Source of the DNA: DFXE01 sp032054765
GTDB taxonomy: Bacteria > Bacteroidota > Bacteroidia > Bacteroidales > Tannerellaceae
Assembly (NCBI GenBank): GCA_032054765.1
Contig: DAMBSC010000004.1
Location: 186,001-250,000, forward strand
Direction of reading: 5' to 3'
Length of the DNA stretch: 64,000 nucleotides
In this document: positions 17,150-26,000 of the stretch, piece after piece
Numbering within the stretch: position 1 is the first letter of the stretch
Layout of the letters: each line of letters begins with the position of its first letter
Notes under the pieces: generated by a model
What the model saw: the letters and a program-made list of their open reading frames with translations, nothing else
Told to the model about the DNA's origin: nothing
The model's database searches: none
Translations under genes and position numbers: made by a program

Positions 17150-17946
17150 AAATCATTTACTTTTTTTACTTTGGCAGCCTTTGTATATGCATCATGACAA
17201 AATACAATCTGTTGTTTCTTTTCAGCAGCTTCCTCAAGGAGTCGTATTTTTTCATGATAAGAAGTCACCGGATACATATCATAAGCCGATATCCATTCAG
17301 GAGAAACGTGTGCCGCCAGAGGAATAACATCACCCGCAAAAACAATGGTTTGCTCCGGCATATGGATATAAGGAACAATCTGCCCGGGTGTATGTCCGTC
17401 ATAAAGACGCAAAACAACAGACTGACAGAGTTCAATATCATCATTTAATAAAACCAGTTTACCAGCTTCTTGAACAGGAAGAATATTCTCCGGAAAATAA
17501 GAATCTTTTTCTAATGCATTAGGTTGCATACTATTATTCCATTGTTTCCTACTTACCCAGTGCATAGCATTTGGAAAAGAAAGTATTAATGAACCATCAT
17601 TATCATATTGTGTAGTATACCCACAATGATCAAAATGAAGATGTGTTAGTACCACATCAGTTATATCTTCAGGTGATATTTTCCATTTTGCCAGTTCCTT
17701 TGTTAGATCAACCAAATCAAAAAAGCTATAATAACTAAGCTTTTTAAGGTGTTTATCTCCCGCTCCGTTATCAATCAAAACAATCCGTCCGCAATCCGTA
17801 AATACCAATAAACTACGCATCGCCAAGACACATCCGTTCTTTTCATTGGAGATATATCTCCGTTGCCATGCTGTTTTAGGAATCGCCCCAAACATTGCCC
17901 CTCCATCCGCATAAAAATAACCGGTATCTATTACTTCAACTTTCAT
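17119..17946 (-). CDS. Metallo-beta-lactamase-fold hydrolase
   Basis: 275 residues, MBL superfamily, closest in layout to lactonase-like members. Zinc ligands: HxHxDH in LTHLHFDHCGY (about 100-110), the His of DGHTPGQIV, the Asp of FAGDVIPL and a late His in VFCHDAY. No signal peptide, so cytoplasmic. It converges on the biosynthetic operon with a 31-nt overlap. It may hydrolyse a thioester or lactone intermediate of that pathway, but the opposite orientation leaves its link uncertain. Confidence 0.87.
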   Translation of the reverse strand: MKVEVIDTGYFYADGGAMFGAIPKTAWQRRYISNEKNGCVLAMRSLLVFTDCGRIVLIDNGAGDKHLKKLSYYSFFDLVDLTKELAKWKISPEDITDVVLTHLHFDHCGYTTQYDNDGSLILSFPNAMHWVSRKQWNNSMQPNALEKDSYFPENILPVQEAGKLVLLNDDIELCQSVVLRLYDGHTPGQIVPYIHMPEQTIVFAGDVIPLAAHVSPEWISAYDMYPVTSYHEKIRLLEEAAEKKQQIVFCHDAYTKAAKVKKVNDFYSISSKEAL

Positions 17947-18039
17947 TTATTAGTATTTTACCCTCAAAATTAACAGAAATACCGTTAATCCTACGTAAAA
18001 AAACACTTACTTTGTAATTCTGCAGACTCTTAACAACAC

Positions 18040-18624
18040 ATGAAAGTCACGATTAATAACGAAAAACTAAAACAAGGAGATCCGGAAACGTTCCGGTTAT
18101 TCTTTGAGTTATTCTATCCGAAACTAATGACTTTAGCCTGTCGGTTTGTAGACAAACCCATTGCAGAAGATTTGGTACAGGAAGTCTTTACTTCATTTTG
18201 GGAACAACGTCTTTCACTCGAAACACAGAATATCCAATCCTATATGTTCAAATGGCTGCAGAACAGATGTCTAAATTACTTAAAACATCAAACCGTAGTT
18301 GAAGAATACGAATCTCGCATTCGCATAGCTGAAGCCCGTATTGAGTATCTGAATAATACAAATGATTTCAATGAGGTGTTAGACAAAGTAATAACACAAG
18401 ATTTACACGATATTATAGAAACATCAATAAATAAACTACCTCCTAAAAGTGCAGAAGCATTCCGTCTGTCATTCTACGAAGATTTACCTCATAAAAAGAT
18501 TGCGGAAGTAATGAATATATCCCATCGCACAGTAGAAGGTCATATCCATTATGCCATAAAGTTCCTAAGATTAGAACTAAAAGATATCTTATTACTATAT
18601 TTCATGTTTTGCAGCATAAATTGA
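18040..18624 (+). CDS. ECF RNA polymerase sigma factor
   Basis: 194 residues. Region 2 lies at about 15-60 (ELFYPKLMTLACRFVDKPIA, then DLVQEVFTSFWEQRL) and region 4 at about 135-185 (INKLPPKSAEAFRLSFYEDL, then MNISHRTVEGHIHYAIKFLR). It should drive the FecR/SusC/SusD locus, but its FecR partner starts 3.3 kb away at 21945 because mobile DNA sits between them. Its last codons (encoding FMFCSIN) recur in altered form (FMFCNII) at 21849-21871. The stop codon overlaps the first bases of the inserted element, so the C-terminus may have been altered by the insertion. Confidence 0.93.
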   Translation: MKVTINNEKLKQGDPETFRLFFELFYPKLMTLACRFVDKPIAEDLVQEVFTSFWEQRLSLETQNIQSYMFKWLQNRCLNYLKHQTVVEEYESRIRIAEARIEYLNNTNDFNEVLDKVITQDLHDIIETSINKLPPKSAEAFRLSFYEDLPHKKIAEVMNISHRTVEGHIHYAIKFLRLELKDILLLYFMFCSIN

Positions 18625-18628
18625 CAAT
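18601..18628 (+). repeat. Left copy of 28-bp imperfect direct repeat bounding the insertion
   Basis: The 3' end of the sigma gene, matching 21849-21876 at 24 of 28 bases. Both copies encode FMFC plus three residues and a TGA stop at the same place. Together they bracket the 3.2 kb insertion. Confidence 0.7.
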
Positions 18629-19352
18629 CGTCAGATTGTACACCTAACTAGCCTATGGCCTCCCGGCCATAGGAACAATCACACAGACATCGATGCCGCC
18701 GTCAGGTGGCTCTATTGAAAATATTTTAAAAAGTGTTGGTTTGATCTGATTATTTTTTTACATTTACATACATAATAATAACCAAAACATAAGTAACTAT
18801 GTCAAATACCTACACACGCCTATACGTGCAATTAGTTTTTGCCACAAAGAATTATCTACCGGTAATTAATGAAACTCATCGGGAGCGTATTGAAAAATAT
18901 ATTTGTGGTATAGTAAAAAAGATCAAATGTAAACCCATTTCTATCTATTGTAATCCGGATCATTTACATTTGCTTGTCTGCATGCATCAAACAACTAATG
19001 TCGCAGATATAGTAAAAGACATAAAATCAATTTCTTCCCGTTTCATAAATGAAAACAAGTTGATAAAAGGACATTTTGAATGGCAGAGAGGATATGGTGC
19101 ATTTACATATAATCAATCAATGGTTGAAACTGTAAGTAAATATATAAGGAATCAGCCTGAGCATCACCGAAAAAGAGCATATAAACAAGAGTACCTCTCC
19201 TTTTTAAAAGCTTTTGGAATTGAATATGATGACAAATATGTGTTTTGATGTAGGTCGTGCCGCCTAACGGAGGCATTGGGGGGGGATGTGTGATCATCCC
19301 ATATGGCCGAGAGGCCATAGGCTAATTAGGTATACAATCTGACGATTGTTTC
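18621..19352. mobile_element. REP-type (RAYT) transposase element with triple-hairpin inverted ends
   Basis: A transposase gene flanked by two ends that are near-perfect inverted copies of each other over about 50 bp and more loosely over about 90 bp. Each end has three hairpins. Outermost: ACAATC/GATTGT (18624-18639 and 19334-19349). Middle: a TATGGCC/GGCCATA stem (18652-18673 and 19302-19319). Inner: GCCGCC with GGTGGC or GGAGGC (18695-18710 and 19259-19274). This arrangement fits REP sequences in inverted (BIME-like) order around a RAYT gene. Loop and linker bases differ slightly while stems are kept. Confidence 0.75.
18799..19248 (+). CDS. Y1 (IS200-like) REP-associated tyrosine transposase
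   Basis: 149 residues, TnpA_REP/IS200 family. Single-strand DNA transposase with the HUH metal motif H55-L-H57 (NPDHLHLLV) and the likely nucleophile Y115 (SKYIRNQPEHH). The family's end motif with QPEHH is intact and the length is normal, so it may be active. It lies centrally in the element at 18621-19352 and is flanked by palindromes that would serve as its recognition hairpins. No TnpB partner is present. Confidence 0.9.
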   Translation: MSNTYTRLYVQLVFATKNYLPVINETHRERIEKYICGIVKKIKCKPISIYCNPDHLHLLVCMHQTTNVADIVKDIKSISSRFINENKLIKGHFEWQRGYGAFTYNQSMVETVSKYIRNQPEHHRKRAYKQEYLSFLKAFGIEYDDKYVF

Positions 19353-19387
19353 AATAATTGATGCTTTTGCCTTGATTTTTTATAGAA

Positions 19388-19489
19388 AAACAACTTTTAG
19401 ATTTTATTCGAAATCCGTCACAACAAAGGTTAATATTCTATATTATAGAGGATAAAGTGTGACAGCAAATCCGTCACACTTTAGTCACA
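19388..19489. repeat. Left inverted-repeat arm of the VapE/HU module
   Basis: Contains two copies of the motif AAATCCGTCACA and an internal palindrome AAAGTGTGAC/GTCACACTTT (19454-19482). The palindrome lies just past the VapE stop and could act as a terminator or protein-binding site. Inverse copy at 21678-21780. Confidence 0.8.
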
Positions 19490-19494
19490 CAAAA

Positions 19495-20787
19495 TTACTT
19501 AAGCGTTACTAGATGATACCGGCTGCCCCTACGGGTATGAATGCGGTGGAGGCCAATGGTTGTAAGCAGACGGCCAAACATATTGATGGAAACCTCACGC
19601 ATCACGGCTGGTTGTTTTTCTTTCATATAGGAGTATATTTCAGTAGCAGATAAGAGTTGACCTTCCTCTCCTTTCTCGGGCAAACGGAAACATTGGTAAA
19701 AGAGATCTTCCTCCATCCCTCTTTTGCGGTAGGGCGCATTGTTTGTCATAATCTCTGCTTCTTCTTCATTAGTAAACCAATACCGTTCACCATTTACCAG
19801 TTCGGTTTTTAACTGGGCATATAGTTGCAAATGGTCGATAGGTGAACAATCTATCTTCTTATCTATATCAACACACAGGAAACGACGGCTTCCGCTTGGG
19901 TCGGTCAACAGGTCTCTCTGATTGGATGTGGCAATAAAAGAGGCGATACGCGGAAGCGAACTATAATTCTTTTTATACGCTTTCCGGATATTCAATCCGG
20001 CCATCTGCATCAGGTTTTTCAGTAAGGCCATCTTTTTAGCTGAGAATTTATCGAACTCATCCAGGTTGATCAGTCCAAAAAGGGACAATTTCTGTTCTGC
20101 ACCCGAAACAGAAGACAGATCAAAACTATCTGTATAATAATTTTGTAATATTTCAGGTACCAGCAATTTACAGAAAGTAGATTTATGTAACCCCTGTCGG
20201 GTACTGATGAGGACAGGTGCTACACTGTTGGCATGAAGGGAGTTAATACCCGACCATTGGGCGGCTACACCCAACAGCCAGCGATGAAATCCCCTTATCC
20301 ATACATCTTTATCCGATACCCGTTTTGCCAGTTCGGTCACCCGATCTATTCCATCCCATTGAGGCAAACATTTCATATATTCCTGTATGGGATGATAAGC
20401 CGGAATCACTGTGGAATTTATATACCGTGAAACATCCCTGTCCCAACAGTCAATACCATACCGATGAAGTTCCAGGCAAAGACCATTTAATACCCGTTGG
20501 TTTACGCCGGTAAAAAGTTCCGGTAAATTCTTTTTCCTTCTGAACTCCGTCACTTCCGACAGGCTGTTAAAACGGAACTCATACTGATCTTGCAGATAAT
20601 TTTCTACCTGTGTCAACAATCCCTCTTCCTTTGATGCCGATTTGGGTTTTACGGAAACCGGTTTAACCGTTTCGGGTAAAGCCGGGAAAGCGATGATCCC
20701 TGTTTTGGCAGGAGGAAACAGGAATTGATAAAGCCTTTTCATTAAAATTGTAAATTTTCTCATTGTTATATATTTTAGAATTTTCAT
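19495..20787 (-). CDS. VapE/VirE-type P-loop ATPase (SF3-helicase/primase-like)
   Basis: 430 residues, the virulence-associated E family found in Bacteroidales mobile DNA. The P-loop is the family's variant RQGLHKST (197-204, His where glycine is canonical), the Walker B-like strand is GLINLDEFD (238-246) and the downstream SFIATSNQRDLLTDPSGSRR supplies polar and arginine-finger residues. The N-terminal 60 residues are basic and proline-rich; the C-terminal part (about 340-430) looks DNA-binding. The function in these elements is unknown; a replication or phage-defence-related ATPase is possible. Start at 20787 could be later, at residue 9 or 16. Divergent from the HU gene. Confidence 0.85.
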   Translation of the reverse strand: MKILKYITMRKFTILMKRLYQFLFPPAKTGIIAFPALPETVKPVSVKPKSASKEEGLLTQVENYLQDQYEFRFNSLSEVTEFRRKKNLPELFTGVNQRVLNGLCLELHRYGIDCWDRDVSRYINSTVIPAYHPIQEYMKCLPQWDGIDRVTELAKRVSDKDVWIRGFHRWLLGVAAQWSGINSLHANSVAPVLISTRQGLHKSTFCKLLVPEILQNYYTDSFDLSSVSGAEQKLSLFGLINLDEFDKFSAKKMALLKNLMQMAGLNIRKAYKKNYSSLPRIASFIATSNQRDLLTDPSGSRRFLCVDIDKKIDCSPIDHLQLYAQLKTELVNGERYWFTNEEEAEIMTNNAPYRKRGMEEDLFYQCFRLPEKGEEGQLLSATEIYSYMKEKQPAVMREVSINMFGRLLTTIGLHRIHTRRGSRYHLVTLK

Positions 20788-20901
20788 GTCAAATATACTA
20801 TCGTACCTATCGGTTTTACAAATCTGATAATTAGTTTTTTACGCAAAAACAAACTATTGAATTCTTCCTGAGAAACTATTGTTTTCCTCGTTATATTTTA
20901 T

Positions 20902-20909
20902 TATTTTTG
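20902..20909 (+). promoter_or_regulatory. Promoter for the HU-like gene
   Basis: TATTTTTG matches TAnnTTTG and is preceded, with a 20-nt spacer, by TTG at 20879-20881, as expected for a -33 box. The start would lie about 140 nt before the HU ATG, leaving a leader that contains the palindromes at 20949-21005. Confidence 0.5.
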
Positions 20910-20948
20910 TAATGACCTTTTATTGTCTTCACACGTATGAAAAATACT

Positions 20949-21005
20949 TTTCACAACTGTGAAACTTTTTTACCACAGGTGTGAAAAAAGATTCTCACAC
21001 CTGTG
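20949..21005. promoter_or_regulatory. Operator-like palindromes of the TTCACA/TGTGAA type
   Basis: Two palindromes in the VapE-HU intergenic region. One is TTTCACA/TGTGAAA (20949-20964). The other is an 11-bp perfect stem, CACAGGTGTGA with TCACACCTGTG (20974-21005). Related GTGTGAC/GTCACAC palindromes occur in the module's two end repeats. They may be binding sites for the HU-like or another element-encoded protein. Confidence 0.55.
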
Positions 21006-21063
21006 AAGTTAACAAGAGAAGGTTAACAAATTAGTAAAACATACTTATCAAAACAGTAAAACT

Positions 21064-21672
21064 ATGGGATTAAATTACGACTTCTACAAGAATCCTTCTC
21101 CTAAGGATCGTCCCCGTAAAAAAAGACTGCATGCACGGGTTGTACCCTCCGGTACTATAGACACAGACGCGATTGCAAACATGATCCACGAAACCAGTAC
21201 AATGTCTACCGGCGATGTAAAGGGTGTATTGACAGCTCTTACAGAATTGATGAAAAGAGAACTGTCCGACGGTTACCGTATTCATCTGGAGGGATTGGGG
21301 TATTTTCAATTAACTCTATCTTGTCCGCCTGTTCGTACGCCGAAAGAAATAAGGGCGGAATCCATCCGGGCGAAATCGGTGGTATATAGAGCGGATGCAA
21401 AAATGAAAAAGCATTTTAAAGCTATCCGGTGTACCCGTGTCAGGGAAAAATACCATTCTCAGGAATATTCTGACATTGAGATCGATGGTATCCTCACCAC
21501 TCATTTTATGGATAATGAGTATATTACTTGCCAGCAGTTCCGGCGAATGTGTGGATTCACAACTTCGACCGCCTACCGTCGATTCAAACAATTGATCACC
21601 GCCAACAAACTCAGACGAAGCGAACTTCAGCGAAGTTTATATGAGCCGGTAAAAGGCAATTATCGTCGGTGA
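21064..21672 (+). CDS. HU-like (HU-HIG type) DNA-binding protein
   Basis: 202 residues, longer than classic HU (about 90). Residues 1-125 form the HU-like fold (TMSTGDVKGVLTALTELMKR and DGYRIHLEGLGYFQLTL). Residues about 140-202 add a basic helical segment with a helix-turn-helix look (ITCQQFRRMCGFTTSTAYRR). It probably binds and bends DNA, perhaps the module's own palindromes. It is divergent from the VapE-like gene, a pairing common in Bacteroidales. Its stop lies 6 nt before the right inverted-repeat arm. Confidence 0.88.
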   Translation: MGLNYDFYKNPSPKDRPRKKRLHARVVPSGTIDTDAIANMIHETSTMSTGDVKGVLTALTELMKRELSDGYRIHLEGLGYFQLTLSCPPVRTPKEIRAESIRAKSVVYRADAKMKKHFKAIRCTRVREKYHSQEYSDIEIDGILTTHFMDNEYITCQQFRRMCGFTTSTAYRRFKQLITANKLRRSELQRSLYEPVKGNYRR

Positions 21673-21677
21673 CGGAT

Positions 21678-21780
21678 TGTGACTAAAGTGTGACGGATTT
21701 GCTGTCACACTTTATCGATTAATAGACAGGATATTATTAGTCCTTGTGACGGATTTCGAATAAATTCGGAAAACTTGTTT
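21678..21780. repeat. Right inverted-repeat arm of the VapE/HU module
   Basis: Inverse copy of 19388-19489, starting 6 nt after the HU stop. It keeps the internal AAAGTGTGAC/GTCACACTTT palindrome (21685-21713) and the GTGACGGAT motif repeats. Confidence 0.8.
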
Positions 21781-21848
21781 TAATTAGAAGAATATGCTCG
21801 CTTTGCTCGTCACACACCCCTTAATCCCCTCTCAAGAGGGAAATAAAA

Positions 21849-21876
21849 TTTATGTTTTGCAACATAATTTGACATT
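21849..21876 (+). repeat. Right copy of the 28-bp direct repeat (duplicated sigma 3' end)
   Basis: Matches 18601-18628 at 24 of 28 bases and would encode FMFCNII then TGA, an alternative ending of the sigma factor. It lies 68 nt before FecR, a normal sigma-FecR spacing, which suggests it is the original 3' end. Confidence 0.7.
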
Positions 21877-21944
21877 TTATTGCTTTTTGGGCACGTAGTT
21901 TAACTTCTCTTAGTTGTCTTCATAATATAGATAACCTGATTATT

Positions 21945-22949
21945 ATGGATGAACAACAACTCATACGATTTCTAACTCATCAATCCACCACTCAGGAAAT
22001 AAAAGAGATTGACAAATGGATATCCCAAAGCAAAGAAAATGCGGAGTGGCTATTTGAAATGGAGCGTATCTGGAGTTTAAAGAATGCTTTGCATTATTCG
22101 GATAAACGTCAAATAAAGAAGGCTTACAGTCAATTTATATCAAATACCCCCGGAGTTATATCTAAAAAAAAACATCGGAAAAGATTTCTTTCTTGGTCAA
22201 GCTATGCAGCTGTTATTATAATTATTGTATTACTGGTTGTTAATATTTTTAAGCTACAAGAGGCACAGGAAGCTTCTTCACAGATGAATGTGATTGAAGT
22301 ACCTAAAGGACAACGAACATCCATCACATTAAGCGATGGAACCAAAGTGTGGTTAAACGCGGAAAGTAAACTAACTTATCCTTCCAACTTTTCATCGAAA
22401 AAGCGAGCCGTTTTTCTGGAAGGTGAGGGCTTCTTTGAAGTAGCTAAAAAAGAAAATACCTCATTTACAGTAAATGTCCCTCTATTAAACGTTACGGTAC
22501 TTGGAACGATGTTTAATATTAAAGCCTACAAAGGAGAAATAACAGAGGTAATTCTAGAGCAAGGAAAAGTAGAAGTAACAATAAATAACGATCCGGATAA
22601 TCCCATCCTGATGAACCCAAACGACCAGATCCTTTATTCGGAAGAAGCAGGTCTGACAGTCAACCGGCATATGCATGCTTCTACTGTTAAAAAATGGATT
22701 ACCGGGGAAACGTATTTCTGGAATCAGCCATTGAAGAATATTACAAAAGAACTGGAACGGAAGTTTAATATTCCTATTCTTATACAGGATAAAGAGTTAG
22801 AAAGTGAGTTATTTAATTGCCGCACCCAACCGGATGCAACGCTTATTCAAATAATGAATCTGTTAAGAGAAACCAGAAGAATCGATTATGTACAAAATGA
22901 GAAAAATATAGTAGTGTTTAACCCTAAAAATCAAAAGCCTATGATATAA
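21945..22949 (+). CDS. FecR-family anti-sigma factor
   Basis: 334 residues. Cytoplasmic part (1-80), membrane helix (about 87-105, YAAVIIIIVLLVVNIF), FecR domain (about 118-210, with EVPKGQRTSITLSDGTKVWL and VLGTMFNIKAYKG) and a C-terminal DUF4974-type domain (FWNQPLKNITKELERKFNI). It should restrain the sigma factor encoded at 18040-18624 and be released by signalling from the SusC at 23055. The insertion between sigma and FecR could separate their transcription, since operon read-through must cross 3.2 kb containing genes on both strands. Confidence 0.93.
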   Translation: MDEQQLIRFLTHQSTTQEIKEIDKWISQSKENAEWLFEMERIWSLKNALHYSDKRQIKKAYSQFISNTPGVISKKKHRKRFLSWSSYAAVIIIIVLLVVNIFKLQEAQEASSQMNVIEVPKGQRTSITLSDGTKVWLNAESKLTYPSNFSSKKRAVFLEGEGFFEVAKKENTSFTVNVPLLNVTVLGTMFNIKAYKGEITEVILEQGKVEVTINNDPDNPILMNPNDQILYSEEAGLTVNRHMHASTVKKWITGETYFWNQPLKNITKELERKFNIPILIQDKELESELFNCRTQPDATLIQIMNLLRETRRIDYVQNEKNIVVFNPKNQKPMI

Positions 22950-22964
22950 AACCACATAAAAAGA

Positions 22965-22992
22965 ACCGGCAGATGCTGCAACATCTACCGGT
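22965..22992 (+). promoter_or_regulatory. Leader hairpin upstream of susC-like gene (copy 2)
   Basis: Folds as ACCGG/CCGGT outer stem, CA/TA internal loop, GATG/CATC inner stem and hexaloop CTGCAA, 62 nt before the receptor ATG. The inner part nearly equals that of copy 1 (1708-1741) while the outer stem has a wholly different paired sequence. Confidence 0.6.
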
Positions 22993-23054
22993 AAAATTCA
23001 GAGAGTAACAATTCTATCAAAAAATTTAATTACCAACTAAATTCCTGCAAATGT

Positions 23055-26000
23055 ATGAATTATAAAACAAAGGGCATACGTTGTGAGAGGGAAAACGTCT
23101 CCTGTATGCAAAAAGCCTATTTTATTATGAGATGTTTAATACTATTCATGATTTTGGGGACTTTACAATCTTTTGCTGTTACGACTTACTCACAATCCGT
23201 TAAGCTGAATCTACAAATAGAGGATGCTACAGTGGAGGAAGTACTTTCAGCTATTGAAAAAGAAAGTCAGTTCTACTTTACGTATAGTGTAAAAGAAATT
23301 AATGCCAAGAAAAAAGTTTCTATCGATGCTGAAGAGATGTCGATAGAAGATATTCTTGCTAAGTTATTCACCAATGGAGAGGTAAAATATGTTATCCGGG
23401 ATAAACATATCGCCCTGTATAAACCTGATAAATCAGGTAATCAACCCATCTCCATGCAACAAAAAAGAATTACAGTAACCGGGAATGTACAAGACAATAC
23501 CGGTTTACCCGTTGTCGGAGGAACAATAGCTGTAAAAGGCACTTCCACAGGGTCTATTACCGATCTGGACGGTAATTATATACTTGCCGATATTCCGGAT
23601 AATGCGACATTAGTATATTCCTATGTGGGTATGCAAAGTCAGGAAATAACGGTAAACGGACGTACTGTTATCAATATTATCTTATCAGAAGATGCTATCG
23701 GATTAGATGAAGTAGTAGCTATCGGTTACGGTTATCAGAAAAAAAGAGACCTTACCGGTTCTATTTCGACAGTTTCTGCTGATGATATGGTTCTGGGAGG
23801 TACAGTAAGTAATGCCGCACAAGCATTGCAAGGTAAAACAGCCGGTGTTCAGGTTAACCAAACATCCAAAGCTCCCGGTGGAACAATTTCAGTTCGCGTT
23901 CGTGGTAGTAATTCTATCAGTAGTACAAATGAGCCGTTGTATGTAGTGGATGGTTTTCCCTCTTCTGAAGGACTGAATATCAATCCGAATGATATAGAAT
24001 CTATGCAAATCTTAAAAGACGCCTCTGCTACAGCTATTTATGGAGCACGTGGCGCGAATGGAGTAGTCTTAATTACTACCAAAAGAGGAAAATCCGGCGA
24101 AAATAAAATTTCTTACAATGGATATTTAGGAGCACAAAAAATAGTTAATCCTTTTGATATGATGAATGCAAAAGACTATATGAATATGGCCAATGCATTG
24201 TTTCAGGAAATTGAAGGCCAAGGAGGTATTACCCATGGAGTATATACACCTTCGCAATTGGAGTCCAATGTAGATACTGACTGGATTGATGTTTGTACCC
24301 GTTTAGGGTTGGTTCAGGATCATAATATCCAGTTCCGTGGTGGTTCTGAAAAAACAAAAGTATTAACCAGTTTAGGCTATTTTGACCAGGAAGGTGTATT
24401 AAAAAATACAAATTTCAATCGTATTTCAGGCCGTGTAAATGTTGACCAAACGATTAATGATTTTATTAAAGCCGGAGCATCTATTTCTGCTCATCGTGAA
24501 ACTTCTAATTTCCAATTATACAGTGGGAATATTGTTAATTCTAATGTATTATTAAGTATATTAAGTTATGATCCTACAGTTGTTCCTTATAATGAGGATG
24601 GTTCTTACGGACGTGTTCCGGGAGGTCGTGGAGATAATCCATTAGCTAATTTGAAGGAACGTAAAAATGATCAACGAAGCGATAAATTAAATGCAACAGC
24701 CTTTATTGAAATAGAACCGATAAAAGGTTTAAAAGGAAAAGTAAATGCCGGAGTGGAAGTCATACACAATTTCAAAGGTACTTATCTTCCGGCTTCTACT
24801 TATCAGGGAAGTATAGATAACGGAGTAGCTACAACATATGATTATACGGGTACCCGTCAGTTATTTGAAGGGCTTATTAATTATAATAAGACTTTTAATG
24901 CTGACCATGATTTTGGTGCTATGCTTGGCTATTCTTATGAGAAGTTTATTGGTGAATATAGAAAAATGGAAGGAAAAGATTTTTCTACCGATTTGTTCAC
25001 TTATAATAATATGGAAGCTGCTGCAAAAAAGACAGAAATGAAGTCCAATAAGTATGAAAACCTATTGGTTTCTTTCTTTGGCCGTGTAAATTATACATTT
25101 CGTGATAAGTATCTGCTAACTGTAACCGTTCGTCGGGATGGATCTTCCAGATTTGGAGTAGATAATCATTGGGGAACCTTCCCCTCAGGGTCTCTCGCCT
25201 GGAGATTAGGTGAAGAAGACTTTATCCGGAACCTGGATCTTTTCTCCTCCCTTAAACTTAGAGCCGGCTATGGAGTAACAGGTAATGAACGTATCGGCGA
25301 CTATGCTTCATATGCATTAATGTCAAATAACCGTCTTACGTTTGATGGCGTTAATACATCAAGTGGAGTACACATGAATCAGTCGAATCCGGAGAATTCA
25401 AAACTAAAATGGGAAACGACTAAACAATGGAATATTGGTCTTGATATGGGATTTATTGATAACCGTATTACCGTATCGCTCGACGGTTATATTAAGAAAA
25501 CAGATGACTTGTTACTAAAAGTAAATCTACCCATGTATTCAGGCTTTATTGAAGGACAACAAAATATTGGAGCAATAGAAAATAAAGGGATTGAACTGGA
25601 TTTTACATCTCATAATTTTGTTGGAGATTTTACCTGGAGCACTAAATTCAATATAGCATGGAATAAAAACAAAGTACTTGATCTGGGCGACGGAGGGGAC
25701 ATTTTTATTACATCTTCAAAGCCAATGGGTACTGTATCAGAAGAACCTTACGCAATAGTACGTGAAGGAGAAGCTCTTGGTTCATTATTCGGATATAAAT
25801 ATATTGGAGTAATACAAGAAGGAGAAACATATGCTCCGCAACCTAATTCCAAACCTGGCGATCCTAAATTTGAAGATGTGGATGGTAGCGGTACTATTGA
25901 TTTAAATGACCGTACAATCATTGGACAGGCAAATCCTGATTTCATTTATGGTCTTACAAATAACTTTGCATGGAAGAACTTTGATTTATCTGTTTTCTTC

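Larger units (their letters stand above)
19388..21780. mobile_element. VapE/HU module bounded by ~100-bp inverted repeats
   Basis: A 2.4 kb unit with two divergent genes (VapE-like, HU-like) whose ends are inverted copies of each other. Arms include a perfect 39-nt match (19451-19489 with 21678-21716) and a perfect 21-nt match (19403-19423 with 21744-21764), with diverged spacer between. No recognisable transposase or integrase lies inside. Mobility is inferred from the inverted ends and from its position inside a split sigma/FecR pair. Confidence 0.65.

Noticed and set aside
21781..21848. Possible additional insertion-sequence end (CACACCCCTTAATCCCCTCTC stretch)
   Set aside because: Only a short 5-bp stem is seen; no partner end or transposase, so not called.
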